Source: Siphonobacter aquaeclarae
Lineage (GTDB): Bacteria > Bacteroidota > Bacteroidia > Cytophagales > Spirosomataceae
Length of the DNA stretch: 64,000 nt
Assembly: GCF_900103285.1 (NCBI RefSeq)
Contig: NZ_FNGS01000005.1
Coordinates: forward strand, 492,579 to 556,578
Reading direction: 5' to 3'
Shown piece after piece: positions 32,836 to 40,641 of this stretch; position 1 is the first letter of the stretch; each line of letters opens with the position of its first letter. The notes beneath the pieces were generated by a model, which searched no databases, was not told the DNA's origin, and saw only the letters and a list, made by a program, of their open reading frames with translations. Position numbers and translations under genes: made by a program.

Positions 32836-33642
32836 ATGAAGCAACTTAAATTAGCCGTTCTGGACATGTACGACGGCGTTCCCAACGAGGGAATGCGTTG
32901 TATCCGCCAGCTTATTCAGGAGTTTTCGGACGAAATCGGAGGTTGTGAAGTCGCAACGTTCGACGTCCGGGGCAAACAGGAAATACCCGCTGCGGAAGAC
33001 TATGATATCTTTCTGTCGACCGGCGGCCCCGGCGACCCGCTGGATACGGGAACCTGGGGAACTGCCTATTTCGCTTTGATCGACCGTATTTTCGAAATCA
33101 ACGACTCGGGTCAGGGCCGGAAGTTTCTCTTCCTGATCTGCCATTCGTTTCAAATGGTCAGCCACCACCTCGGCATTGGCCGGGTGACGCGCCGGCGATC
33201 TACCAGCTTCGGCACCTTTCCGATTCACAAAACGGCAAACGGTTATGACGAGCCGTATTTTGACCTCCTCCCCGATCCGTTCTGGGCGGTAGATTCCCGT
33301 GATTTTCAGATCATCAGCGCCGACCTCGAACAAATCGACGCCATCGGCGCGAAGGTACTCTGCCGCGAAAAGATCCGCCCGCATGTACCGCTGGAGCGGG
33401 CTGTGATGGCCGTTCGGTTTTCCCGGGAAGTATTCGGCACGCAGTTTCACCCCGAAGCCGACGCCGTCGGGATGCTCCACTATTTTCAGCAGCCTGAAAA
33501 GCAAAAGCAGATCATCCACGAACACGGGTATGAGAAGTACCAGCAGATGCTGAATACCCTCAACGACCCGGATAAGATTCTCCTCACCGAATCTGTCATT
33601 ATTCCGACCTTCCTCCGGGACGCTTATCAGAAACTCTCATGA
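32836..33642 (+). CDS. Class I glutamine amidotransferase-like protein
   Basis: A 268-residue protein of the class I glutamine amidotransferase (Triad GATase) fold. The nucleophile C102 is in LFLICHSFQM, with H205 and E207 in GTQFHPEAD completing a full Cys-His-Glu triad; the oxyanion strand STGGPGDPL is at 61-69. The nucleophile elbow reads ICHSFQ instead of the usual GxCxGxQ, as in a sub-branch of GMP-synthase-like amidotransferases. Residues 210-268 form an extra helical tail. It may supply ammonia to, or hydrolyse a gamma-glutamyl bond made by, the neighbouring ligases (inference). Its last 4 bp overlap the next gene (ATGA), so the two are coupled. Confidence 0.9.
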   Translation: MKQLKLAVLDMYDGVPNEGMRCIRQLIQEFSDEIGGCEVATFDVRGKQEIPAAEDYDIFLSTGGPGDPLDTGTWGTAYFALIDRIFEINDSGQGRKFLFLICHSFQMVSHHLGIGRVTRRRSTSFGTFPIHKTANGYDEPYFDLLPDPFWAVDSRDFQIISADLEQIDAIGAKVLCREKIRPHVPLERAVMAVRFSREVFGTQFHPEADAVGMLHYFQQPEKQKQIIHEHGYEKYQQMLNTLNDPDKILLTESVIIPTFLRDAYQKLS

Positions 33643-34826
33643 TCGATTCCATTCGTCAGGCATACAATCAGTCCTTTTCAGAGGCCGTTTATGTGGATTT
33701 TCTGCAGAAAATCCGGGAAGACTGGCCCGGACAGCTCGACTTCCGGGTAGCGGAGTCGCCGGTATTCATTCCGGCAGCGCTACGGGAAAAACTGATAACA
33801 GCCGGCGAATCGTTTATCGATACCATCACAGCCTCCGATTTCCGCATGAAAACGGAGGCTGCCATTCCGGACGGCCAGCGGGTACCCGGCGAAAACGGCC
33901 ATACCAGCTTTCTGGCTATTGATTTTGCCGTCTGTCGCGACGAAGCCGGGGATTTGACTCCGCAACTGATTGAACTTCAGGGATTTCCTTCTGTATTTGC
34001 TTTTCAGGGATATCTGTCTGCACTGTTTGCCGAACGGTATCCGGCCATACCGGAGTCATTGCGGTGGCATTTTGCAGCGGATGATTACGCAGCTGAACTG
34101 AAGAAGGTACTGCTTGGGGATGAAGCTCCGGAACACTGTATTCTGCTCGAAATATTCCCCGAAAAACAGAAAACCCGAATCGACTTTGCGGTAACGGAAG
34201 CGCTGACAGGTATTCGTCCGGTTTGCTATACACAAATTCAAAAGGAAGGCCGTAACCTGTTTTATGACCGGGACGGCATTCGGACGCCGATCCGCCGGAT
34301 TTATAACCGGCTGATTTTTGATGACTTGCAAAGCTATCCGGGGCTGCAAACCGACTTTCAGCTGACCGACGATATTGACGTTACCTGGGTAGGTCATCCC
34401 AATTGGTTTTTCCGGATTTCGAAGTACATCCTGCCGTTGCTGAAGTCCCCCTACGTACCCGACACGCGGTATCTGTCTGATTTCGGAGGAAAATTCCCGG
34501 AAGACCTGGACAACTATGTGCTGAAGCCCCTCTTCAGCTTCGCAGGTATGGGCGTAGACCTGCATCCCACGGCGGAGAGCCTCGCGGCGATCACCGATCC
34601 GCGACATTATATCCTTCAGAAAAAAGTACAGTATGAGCCTGTGATTCAGGCGCCTGACGGCGGCGTAAAATGCGAAATCCGCCTGCTGTATACCTGGCCG
34701 GAAGGAGACGCCCGTCCGAAACTACTGACGAGCCTCAGCCGACTGAGCCGTGGTGAAATGATCGGAGTCCGGTACAACAAGGATTTTTCCTGGGTGGGCG
34801 CTTCGGCGTGTTTTTTCGAGGTTTAG
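33639..34826 (+). CDS. Divergent ATP-grasp-like protein, last gene of the amide-ligase cluster
   Basis: A 395-residue protein that I do not recognise as a named family. Segments consistent with an ATP-grasp fold are a lysine followed by a glycine-containing loop (YVLKPLFSFAGMGVD), a hinge-like YILQKKVQYEPVI, and an acidic strand GVKCEIRLLYTW; upstream, LIELQGFPS and RIYNRLIFDD also recur in such proteins. No signal peptide or membrane helix is present. It is coupled to the amidotransferase by a 4-bp overlap. Co-occurrence with an ATP-grasp, a GCS2 ligase and an amidotransferase suggests it adds another residue to the same product. The fold call is tentative. Confidence 0.72.
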   Translation: MIDSIRQAYNQSFSEAVYVDFLQKIREDWPGQLDFRVAESPVFIPAALREKLITAGESFIDTITASDFRMKTEAAIPDGQRVPGENGHTSFLAIDFAVCRDEAGDLTPQLIELQGFPSVFAFQGYLSALFAERYPAIPESLRWHFAADDYAAELKKVLLGDEAPEHCILLEIFPEKQKTRIDFAVTEALTGIRPVCYTQIQKEGRNLFYDRDGIRTPIRRIYNRLIFDDLQSYPGLQTDFQLTDDIDVTWVGHPNWFFRISKYILPLLKSPYVPDTRYLSDFGGKFPEDLDNYVLKPLFSFAGMGVDLHPTAESLAAITDPRHYILQKKVQYEPVIQAPDGGVKCEIRLLYTWPEGDARPKLLTSLSRLSRGEMIGVRYNKDFSWVGASACFFEV

Positions 34827-35692
34827 CGCCTTCCGAGCTTCAGCATAAAGCCGAAGTACGGCAGCACAAAAATACCGGAGTTTGTATTTTCAGGGCTGCC
34901 TGTCAATACCATCAGTCCCCCGTCAAAGCCTGCCTTCCGCCCGTTCATCCGGGCCGCCAGCGCCAGTATACCCATTGCACTTCCCGCCCGCGACACCAGT
35001 ATCTGGTTTTGCATCAGGAGGGAAGTGCCTCTTGAGATCTTTGTGACTCCGCCCAGGACGATGAGACGGCTGACCTTGATATTGTAGTTTCTGTCGAAAA
35101 CGACGCCGCCGCCCAGCGTCAGGTTGTTTTCGGATGTGCCGACCGTCACTAGCACCTGCGGTAGTAAAAGGATTCCCTTTGCCCTGCGGCCGCTGTAGGC
35201 ACTGCCGTCGACGGCTACCCGTATCAGCTTTGTATCTACAACGGTCCACTTGGCATGAAGGGCGAAAACTGACCGAGGATCGTAAGAAGTAAAGGAGCCG
35301 GCAACGCTGAAGTGCTTTGTCAATCCGTAGCCAACACGGGAGACGAGTATCTCGTTGTTGGAATACTCGATGCTGTGTTTGGCCATCGGAAATGCCGTCG
35401 GATAAAAGATAAGCCGGTGTGGAAATACGTTGGGATACTGTTCGAGCCGTATGTCTGTTCGCTCGCTCCTCAGAATATCGGATGGACTGATTTCCAGTTC
35501 CATACCTTCCTCTGTCAAAATGCGGCAAACTTTTTCATCCTGATAAAGAATCCTGCCCCGTAATTTTACCCCTGTTTTCAATACCAGTCTGAACGTCGGT
35601 CCGGTAGAATCGGGTTTGGCATAGTAAACGGGATCCTGTGCATATACCGATAAAGACGCGGTAAACAGGAGAAAAAGCAGCAGGTATTTCAT
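34823..35692 (-). CDS. Secreted beta-rich hypothetical protein, probable outer-membrane barrel
   Basis: A 289-residue protein with a signal peptide (KYLLLFLLFTASLSVYAQ). Residues about 30-70 include FRLVLKTGVKLRGRIL and SPSDILRSE, an Sm-like or small beta-barrel pattern found in some Bacteroidota exported proteins; the rest is a run of short glycine- and serine-containing strands typical of an outer-membrane barrel (VGYGLTKHFSVAGSF, LTLGGGVVFDRNYN, FVLPYFGFMLKLGRR with a basic end). The ATG at 35692 was chosen at the signal peptide, not the longer frame up to 36100, which runs antisense into the aminotransferase. Its 3' end overlaps the cluster's last gene by 4 bp, convergently. No function known. 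Confidence 0.78.
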   Translation of the reverse strand: MKYLLLFLLFTASLSVYAQDPVYYAKPDSTGPTFRLVLKTGVKLRGRILYQDEKVCRILTEEGMELEISPSDILRSERTDIRLEQYPNVFPHRLIFYPTAFPMAKHSIEYSNNEILVSRVGYGLTKHFSVAGSFTSYDPRSVFALHAKWTVVDTKLIRVAVDGSAYSGRRAKGILLLPQVLVTVGTSENNLTLGGGVVFDRNYNIKVSRLIVLGGVTKISRGTSLLMQNQILVSRAGSAMGILALAARMNGRKAGFDGGLMVLTGSPENTNSGIFVLPYFGFMLKLGRR

Positions 35693-35802
35693 GGGCAGGA
35701 CAGGTTGTTGCCAAAAGGTAACCTGTTTTCCATTCCCGATATTCCCTTTCACAAAAATTAACACTACTTCCTGCGAGCAAGGCCGGAAGTAGTCAGTAAG
35801 CC

Positions 35803-37002
35803 ATGCAGCAGCGACAGCTATTCCTGAGTCACCTGGCTCAGACGTCTGATTTTCCCTTATGTATTGAAGTAGAAAAAGCCGAAGGCGTCTGGCTGTACGG
35901 ACCTGACGGACAGGCTTATATGGATCTGATTGCCGGCATAGGCGTCTCCAACGTCGGGCACCGGCACCCGAAGGTAGTCGCTGCCATACACGCTCAGGTA
36001 GACCGTTACCTCCATACGATGGTATACGGTGAATACGTGCAGTCGCCGCAAGTACTACTCGCCGAAGCCCTCGTCGGAACCCTGGCGGCCTGGCGAACAC
36101 CGTCCGGGCATGCGATTGACAACGTGTACCTCACCAATTCCGGCGCTGAAGCCGTGGAAGGGGCGATGAAACTCGCCAAGCGGTATACCGGGCGGACCGA
36201 AATCCTCTCCTGCTTCAACGCCTATCACGGGTCTACCCAGGGAGCGCTGAGCCTGGCTGGCGCGGAGTTTTTCAAGCGACCGTTCCGCCCCCTGCTGCCG
36301 GATATCGGGCATCTGCGGCACGGTCAGCCGGATGATCTCGGCCGTATTACGAACAAAACCGCCGCTGTCATTATTGAAGTAATAGCAGGAGAAGCCGGCG
36401 TTCGTGTACCCGCTCAAGCGTACCTGCAAGCCCTGCGCGAGCGCTGTACAGAAACCGGCACATTATTGATTTTCGATGAAATACAGACCGGATTCGGTCG
36501 CACGGGTACATTCTGGGCCTTTGAAGACTATGGCGTTGTGCCGGACGTACTGCTGGCGGCCAAGGGAATGGGTGGCGGCATGCCGATCGGCGCGTTCATG
36601 GCACCGCAGGCACTGATGCAGGTATTCAAAAACAACCCGATTCTGGGGCATATTACGACGTTTGGCGGGCATCCGGTGAGCGCAGCTGCGTCCCTGGCGG
36701 CGCTCCAGGTCATCCGGGACGAGCGCCTCTGCGAAACTGTCGCTGCGAAAGCGGAGTTATTCCGCTCACTCCTCGTCCACCCTGCTATCCGGGAAATCCG
36801 CCACAAAGGTTTGATGATGGCCGTCGAGTTTTCGGACTTTGATACCCTGAAACGCATCATCGACCGGGGCATCGCCAACGGCGTTATCACCGACTGGTTC
36901 CTCTTCTGCGACAATTCCATGCGCATCGCCCCGCCCCTGACCATCACTGAGGAGGAAATCCGGGAAGCGTGTGGGGTGTTGGTGAGGGGGATGGAGGGGT
37001 AG
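35803..37002 (+). CDS. Class III pyridoxal-phosphate aminotransferase (acetylornithine/4-aminobutyrate type)
   Basis: A 399-residue PLP-dependent aminotransferase of subgroup III. The cofactor lysine is K254 in LLAAKGMGGGMPIGA, the PLP-ring aspartate is D225 in IFDEIQTGFGRTG, and TNSGAEAVEGAMKLA binds the phosphate. YHGSTQGALS is also typical. The relatives include acetylornithine, ornithine and 4-aminobutyrate transaminases; arginine-biosynthesis neighbours are absent, so the substrate is open. It is divergent from the secreted beta-rich protein, with the ATG 111 bp from that gene's start. A GTTTTCA repeat array begins 6 bp after its stop. Confidence 0.93.
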   Translation: MQQRQLFLSHLAQTSDFPLCIEVEKAEGVWLYGPDGQAYMDLIAGIGVSNVGHRHPKVVAAIHAQVDRYLHTMVYGEYVQSPQVLLAEALVGTLAAWRTPSGHAIDNVYLTNSGAEAVEGAMKLAKRYTGRTEILSCFNAYHGSTQGALSLAGAEFFKRPFRPLLPDIGHLRHGQPDDLGRITNKTAAVIIEVIAGEAGVRVPAQAYLQALRERCTETGTLLIFDEIQTGFGRTGTFWAFEDYGVVPDVLLAAKGMGGGMPIGAFMAPQALMQVFKNNPILGHITTFGGHPVSAAASLAALQVIRDERLCETVAAKAELFRSLLVHPAIREIRHKGLMMAVEFSDFDTLKRIIDRGIANGVITDWFLFCDNSMRIAPPLTITEEEIREACGVLVRGMEG

Positions 37003-37007
37003 GTTCG

Positions 37008-37087
37008 GTTTTCAGTTTTCAGTTTTCAGTTTTCAGTTTTCAGTTTTCAGTTTTCAGTTTTCAGTTTTCAGTTTTCAGTTTTCAGTT
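37008..37087. repeat. Tandem array of GTTTTCA, 11 perfect copies
   Basis: Eleven uninterrupted 7-bp units plus a partial one begin 6 bp after the aminotransferase stop. The array is perfect, so it may vary in copy number by slippage. It shares its unit with the ends of the palindromic element at 44203. Confidence 0.97.
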
Positions 37088-37159
37088 AGGGGAAGTCGAA
37101 TCCAATATCCACCTACTCAGTGGTTTGTCTATTTTTTTGGCGGCCTACTTACTCATGCT

Positions 37160-37258
37160 GAACTGAAAACCGCAAACAGGCTAACTATTCCCCAATCAGT
37201 CAACTCCCCATCCGGCAGAACTGAAAACAGAAAACCGCCAACCGAAAACTGCAAAAAC
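37160..37258. repeat. Degenerate inverted copies of the GTTTTCA unit
   Basis: AACTGAAAAC near 37160, then CAGAACTGAAAACAGAAAAC near 37216 and CCGAAAACTGC near 37241 are complementary in sense to the array at 37008. GGGG after the array and CCCC before these copies also match, as in the arms of the 44203 element, so this may be an eroded relative. Confidence 0.65.
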
Positions 37259-37261
37259 AGG

Positions 37262-37306
37262 AAAAAAAACAGCCCGCTGGCTTTTGGCCAGCGGGCTGTT
37301 TTTTTT
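37262..37306. terminator. Bidirectional terminator between aminotransferase and trxA
   Basis: A 20-bp perfect inverted repeat (core AGCCCGCTGGC, 5-nt loop) with eight A before and eight T after, so it has a T run on both strands. Confidence 0.94.
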
Positions 37307-37317
37307 CCTGTTTTTGC

Positions 37318-37641
37318 TTACAGTTGCGCCGAAAGCTTCTGCGCCAAAACCGGCTTCGGAACAGCGCCGACCACTTTGTCGACCAGTTGGCCGTTCTTGA
37401 AGATCATGAGCGTCGGGATGCTCCGGATACCGAATTTGGACGGGGTTACGCTGTTGGCGTCTACGTCCATTTTCGCTACGACGGCCTTTCCTTCGTACTC
37501 ACCGGCCAGCTCTTCTACAGCCGGTCCGATCATCTTACAGGGTCCGCACCATTCTGCCCAGAAATCCACTAAAACAGGTTTATCGGAATTGATCAGTTCT
37601 TCAAAGTTGGTGTCTGTTGCTTCAATCGCTTTGTGTGCCAT
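37318..37641 (-). CDS. trxA: Thioredoxin
   Basis: A 107-residue classical thioredoxin, the cytoplasmic disulfide reductant. The active site W-C32-G-P-C35-K is in FWAEWCGPCKMI, and the cis-proline loop is IRSIPTLMIFKNG. The length is standard and there is no signal peptide. It is a single gene: the terminator is 12 bp after the stop, and about 140 bp separate its start from the stop of the DUF2461 gene upstream on the same strand. Confidence 0.97.
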   Translation of the reverse strand: MAHKAIEATDTNFEELINSDKPVLVDFWAEWCGPCKMIGPAVEELAGEYEGKAVVAKMDVDANSVTPSKFGIRSIPTLMIFKNGQLVDKVVGAVPKPVLAQKLSAQL

Positions 37642-37783
37642 TGTCTTTACAATTATTGGTATGATAGATGATTCGAAGGGTAAAACGGATTCCGTTTACG
37701 AAAGTTCATTTGGTCTGTGAAAGTTGCTTCCGGAACCGTGTTCAGAGGAATAACAGAGCCGTTATCAAATTAGTTTGCCGTGG

Positions 37784-38464
37784 CTACACCTCGTCTTTGG
37801 GCTCCTCGAAAATGAGGTTCAGGAAGTCCAGATAGGGTTTGAGGATGCGGCAGGAGTGCTCTATTTTCTCTGCAAATTCCGGTGAAGTTACTTCCTTGTC
37901 GGTATACTTCCGATAAAAAAACAGTTGCGTACGCCGCAGGAGGTCGATATCGGGGTGGTCTTTCGCATACCCTTTCGGAGCCGTTTTGAGGGAGTTTCCG
38001 TAGGGTTCGCCGAAATGTTCCTTGAAAACAGGATCGTAGATGATTCCCTTGATTTCACCGGGATTATAGTCTATCTCCTGCCGGAATTTCGCCAGTTGCA
38101 CGGGCAGGGCCTCGTACATGCCGCCGCCGATAAACGATTCGTCGCCGGGCTGGATATGCAGGTAATAGTCCATCTTTCCACCCTTCCGGCCGCCTTCGCC
38201 GAAGCTGGCAGACAACCAGGTTTTGTACGGGGATTTATCGGGAGAGAAGCGGATGTCACGGGCGATGCGGTAGTTGCAGTCCTGCACCCGTACGCCATCG
38301 AGGTTCTCAAATTGACCGATCCGTTTGATCAGGTCTGCGATGGTTTCCTCGAAATTCGTTTTGACGCCTTCCCAGCGTTTCTTATTCGCCTGAAACCACT
38401 CACGGGTATTATTCTGACCCAGTTCTTGCAAAAACCGGAGTGTTGAAGGTGGAATTTGTGGCAT
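37784..38464 (-). CDS. DUF2461 (TIGR02453) family protein
   Basis: A 226-residue cytoplasmic protein matching the DUF2461 family: FLQELGQNNTREWFQANKKRW near the N-terminus, IARDIRFSPDKSPYKTW (about residues 65-82, in part), YYLHIQPGDESFIGGGMYE, and a late PKGYAKDHPDIDLLR. The family is widespread and of unknown function. The ATG at 38464 was chosen over the upstream one at 38533 because the conserved start (PSTLRFL) follows it and the longer form has no similarity. It is divergent from trpS with a 106-bp gap. Confidence 0.92.
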   Translation of the reverse strand: MPQIPPSTLRFLQELGQNNTREWFQANKKRWEGVKTNFEETIADLIKRIGQFENLDGVRVQDCNYRIARDIRFSPDKSPYKTWLSASFGEGGRKGGKMDYYLHIQPGDESFIGGGMYEALPVQLAKFRQEIDYNPGEIKGIIYDPVFKEHFGEPYGNSLKTAPKGYAKDHPDIDLLRRTQLFFYRKYTDKEVTSPEFAEKIEHSCRILKPYLDFLNLIFEEPKDEV

Positions 38465-38570
38465 AGCGTGACCGGTAAATTTTTGATTGCGGCAGTAACG
38501 TTGCAGTTTTGCAGGAAAACGCAGGCCGCCCAAGCCGACTGCGAATATCCGATAACTGTTTTATTTCTCA

Positions 38571-39539
38571 ATGGCTCGTATTCTTACCGGCATACAAAGT
38601 TCCGGACTGCCGCACCTCGGCAATATCCTGGGGGCTATTCTCCCGGCGATTGAACTGTCGAAGGACCCGTCGAACGAATCGTTCTTCTTTATTGCTGACC
38701 TGCACTCGCTGACGACTATCAAGGACGGGGCTTCCCGCCGCGAATTTGTCAACGCTGTTGCGGCCGCCTGGCTCGCCTGCGGGTTTGATACGGAAAAGAA
38801 TGTATTCTTCCGGCAGTCACGCGTGGCCGAACATACCGAGCTCGCCTGGTACCTGAACTGCTTCACGCCCTACCCGATGCTGGCCAACGCCCATTCGTTC
38901 AAGGACAAAATGGAGAATCTGTCGGACGTCAACGCCGGGCTTTTTGTCTACCCGGTGCTGATGGCGGCTGATATCTTGTTGTACGACGCCCAGCTCGTAC
39001 CGGTCGGGAAAGACCAGAAGCAGCACCTGGAAATCACCCGGGATATCGGAACGGCCTTCAACCGGCATTTCGGTGAAATCCTGGTATTGCCCGAACCCGC
39101 GATCCGGGAAGACGTCATGACGATTCCGGGGACGGACGGACGGAAAATGTCCAAGTCCTACAACAACTACATTAACATCTTCCTGCCGGAAAAGCAGCTT
39201 CGCAAAGCGGTAATGGCCATCGTAACCGATTCCACTCCTCTTGAAGAGCCCAAAAATCCGGACGGCGATACGACATTTACCCTGTACTCCCTCATCGCGT
39301 CGCCGGAGCAGGTCGAACAGATGCGCGCCAACTACCTCGGCGGCAATTATGGCTACGGGCATGCCAAGCAGGCCTTGTATGAGCTGATCCTGACCCGTTT
39401 TGCGAAGGAGCGCGAGCGTTTCGCCTATTACATGGAAAACCTCGATGAGCTGGAGCGCGAGCTGCAGCGCGGGGAGGAAAAGGCCCGTGCGATTGCGCGT
39501 CAGACCATTGTCCGTGTTCGTGAAGTCCTCGGCTACTGA
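38571..39539 (+). CDS. trpS: Tryptophanyl-tRNA synthetase
   Basis: A 322-residue class I aminoacyl-tRNA synthetase that charges tRNA-Trp. The HIGH-equivalent motif reads PHLGN in TGIQSSGLPHLGNILGA, and the KMSKS loop is intact (GRKMSKSYNNY). VPVGKDQKQHLEITRDI and YPVLMAADILLYDA are characteristic of TrpRS. The length is normal. The PAP2 gene follows after 2 bp, and DUF2147 overlaps that one, forming a three-gene operon of unrelated functions. Confidence 0.97.
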   Translation: MARILTGIQSSGLPHLGNILGAILPAIELSKDPSNESFFFIADLHSLTTIKDGASRREFVNAVAAAWLACGFDTEKNVFFRQSRVAEHTELAWYLNCFTPYPMLANAHSFKDKMENLSDVNAGLFVYPVLMAADILLYDAQLVPVGKDQKQHLEITRDIGTAFNRHFGEILVLPEPAIREDVMTIPGTDGRKMSKSYNNYINIFLPEKQLRKAVMAIVTDSTPLEEPKNPDGDTTFTLYSLIASPEQVEQMRANYLGGNYGYGHAKQALYELILTRFAKERERFAYYMENLDELERELQRGEEKARAIARQTIVRVREVLGY

Positions 39540-39541
39540 TT

Positions 39542-40096
39542 ATGCTGTACGACATTGACACCCGGATATTTCTGGCTCTGAACGGAGCGCATGCGTCCTG
39601 GCTTGACCCGGTCATGTACTGGGTATCGGATCAGGCGTTCTGGTATCCGTTTTATGCACTGATACTGGCCTGGCTGATCTGGACGTTCCGGGGACGTTCC
39701 ACCGGTATTGTACTTTGCATTATCGCGACGATTGCGCTGGGCGACCAGTTTACCAGCAGCATACTCAAGCCCTGGGTAGCACGGCTGCGGCCCTGTCATG
39801 AGCCATCGATCGAGCGCCTGGTCCACGTTGTGTGGGAATGCGGCGGGCCGTTCGGGTTTGCCTCCAGTCACGCCGCCAATACCTTTGGCTTCGCGACGGT
39901 ACTGACCTTGCTGGCCGGGCAGAAGTATCCGGCTGTCCGCTGGCTGTACGTCTGGGCGGCGTTGGTATCCTATAGCCGGATCTATGTCGGCGCGCATTAT
40001 CCGCTGGATGTAGCAGTCGGCGCGGGAGTCGGCATACTATCTGCCTTTCTCGTGACGTTTGTGTACCGTCGTATTCAACAAACGCGAACCGCATGA
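39542..40096 (+). CDS. PAP2-family membrane phosphatase
   Basis: A 184-residue integral-membrane protein of the type 2 phosphatidic acid phosphatase superfamily, with about five helices. The three catalytic motifs are present: K76-x6-R83-P84 (LKPWVARLRPC), a second motif with the catalytic H110 that reads SSHA instead of the usual PSGH, and S145-R146...H152...D156 (SRIYVGAHYPLDV). Such enzymes dephosphorylate lipid pyrophosphates such as undecaprenyl diphosphate; the size and motifs suit an undecaprenyl-diphosphatase (BacA-independent) or lipid A phosphatase. It overlaps the DUF2147 gene by 4 bp. Confidence 0.9.
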   Translation: MLYDIDTRIFLALNGAHASWLDPVMYWVSDQAFWYPFYALILAWLIWTFRGRSTGIVLCIIATIALGDQFTSSILKPWVARLRPCHEPSIERLVHVVWECGGPFGFASSHAANTFGFATVLTLLAGQKYPAVRWLYVWAALVSYSRIYVGAHYPLDVAVGAGVGILSAFLVTFVYRRIQQTRTA

Positions 40097-40515
40097 AAAC
40101 AGCCTTTCTGCTTGTTTCCCTGTTTTGGGGGAAATTCCTGGCGCCTGTTTCGGAAGATATTCAGGGCGTCTGGTTCAACGAAGAGAAGACCTCCAAGGTC
40201 CAGATTTACAAACAGGGTGAGAAATATTACGGGAAGATCGTCTGGATCAAGGATGCCGGTGCGGGAGCGCCCCGTCTCGACGCCAAAAATCCGGAAGAGA
40301 AACTCCGTACCCGCCCGATCGTCGGCCTGGTGATGCTGACCGATTTTACGTATGACGGAGACGGCGTCTGGACCGGCGGCAAGATTTACGATCCGCGGAA
40401 CGGAAAGACCTATTCCTGCAAGATCACAAAAGTCTCCGAAACGGAACTGGCTGTTCGCGGATATATCGGCAGCCCGCTCCTCGGACGGACGACAAAGTTC
40501 TGGAAGACGAACTAA
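40093..40515 (+). CDS. Secreted DUF2147 family protein
   Basis: A 140-residue protein with a hydrophobic N-terminus (KTAFLLVSLFWGKFLAP) that acts as a signal or anchor. The family pattern is clear: IQGVWFNEEKTSKVQIYK, YYGKIVWIKDAG, GLVMLTDFTYDGDGVWTGGKIYDP and the KTYSCKI strand, ending with RGYIGSPLLGRTTKF. DUF2147 proteins are lipocalin-like small beta-barrels of unknown function, exported. It is coupled by ATGA overlap to the PAP2 gene and ended by a hairpin terminator. Confidence 0.92.
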   Translation: MKTAFLLVSLFWGKFLAPVSEDIQGVWFNEEKTSKVQIYKQGEKYYGKIVWIKDAGAGAPRLDAKNPEEKLRTRPIVGLVMLTDFTYDGDGVWTGGKIYDPRNGKTYSCKITKVSETELAVRGYIGSPLLGRTTKFWKTN

Positions 40516-40534
40516 TCGTTTTTCCGTAAAAAAG

Positions 40535-40576
40535 GCGGCTGAACCTCAGGCAAACCCGGGTTCAGCCGCTCTTTTT
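40535..40576 (+). terminator. Intrinsic terminator after the trpS operon
   Basis: Stem GCGGCTGAACC with its complement, 13-nt loop, then a run of seven T. It separates the trpS operon from the prs promoter. Confidence 0.88.
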
Positions 40577-40611
40577 TTCGTATTTCCGTGGCTTTCCCTT
40601 CATATTTTCCC

Positions 40612-40619
40612 TACCTTTG
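40612..40619 (+). promoter_or_regulatory. Candidate -7 box TACCTTTG for prs-rplY
   Basis: Fits TAnnTTTG exactly and lies 22 bp before the prs ATG, the typical distance for a short leader. No -33 TTTG at 19-21 bp spacing. Confidence 0.55.
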
Positions 40620-40641
40620 CGGCTCAATTTTAAAGGGACCA

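Noticed and set aside
35693-36100. 136-codon N-terminal extension of the secreted beta-rich protein
   Set aside because: It runs antisense into the aminotransferase gene; the signal peptide begins at 35692.
37008-37087. CRISPR array
   Set aside because: The unit is only 7 bp with no spacers, and no cas genes are nearby.
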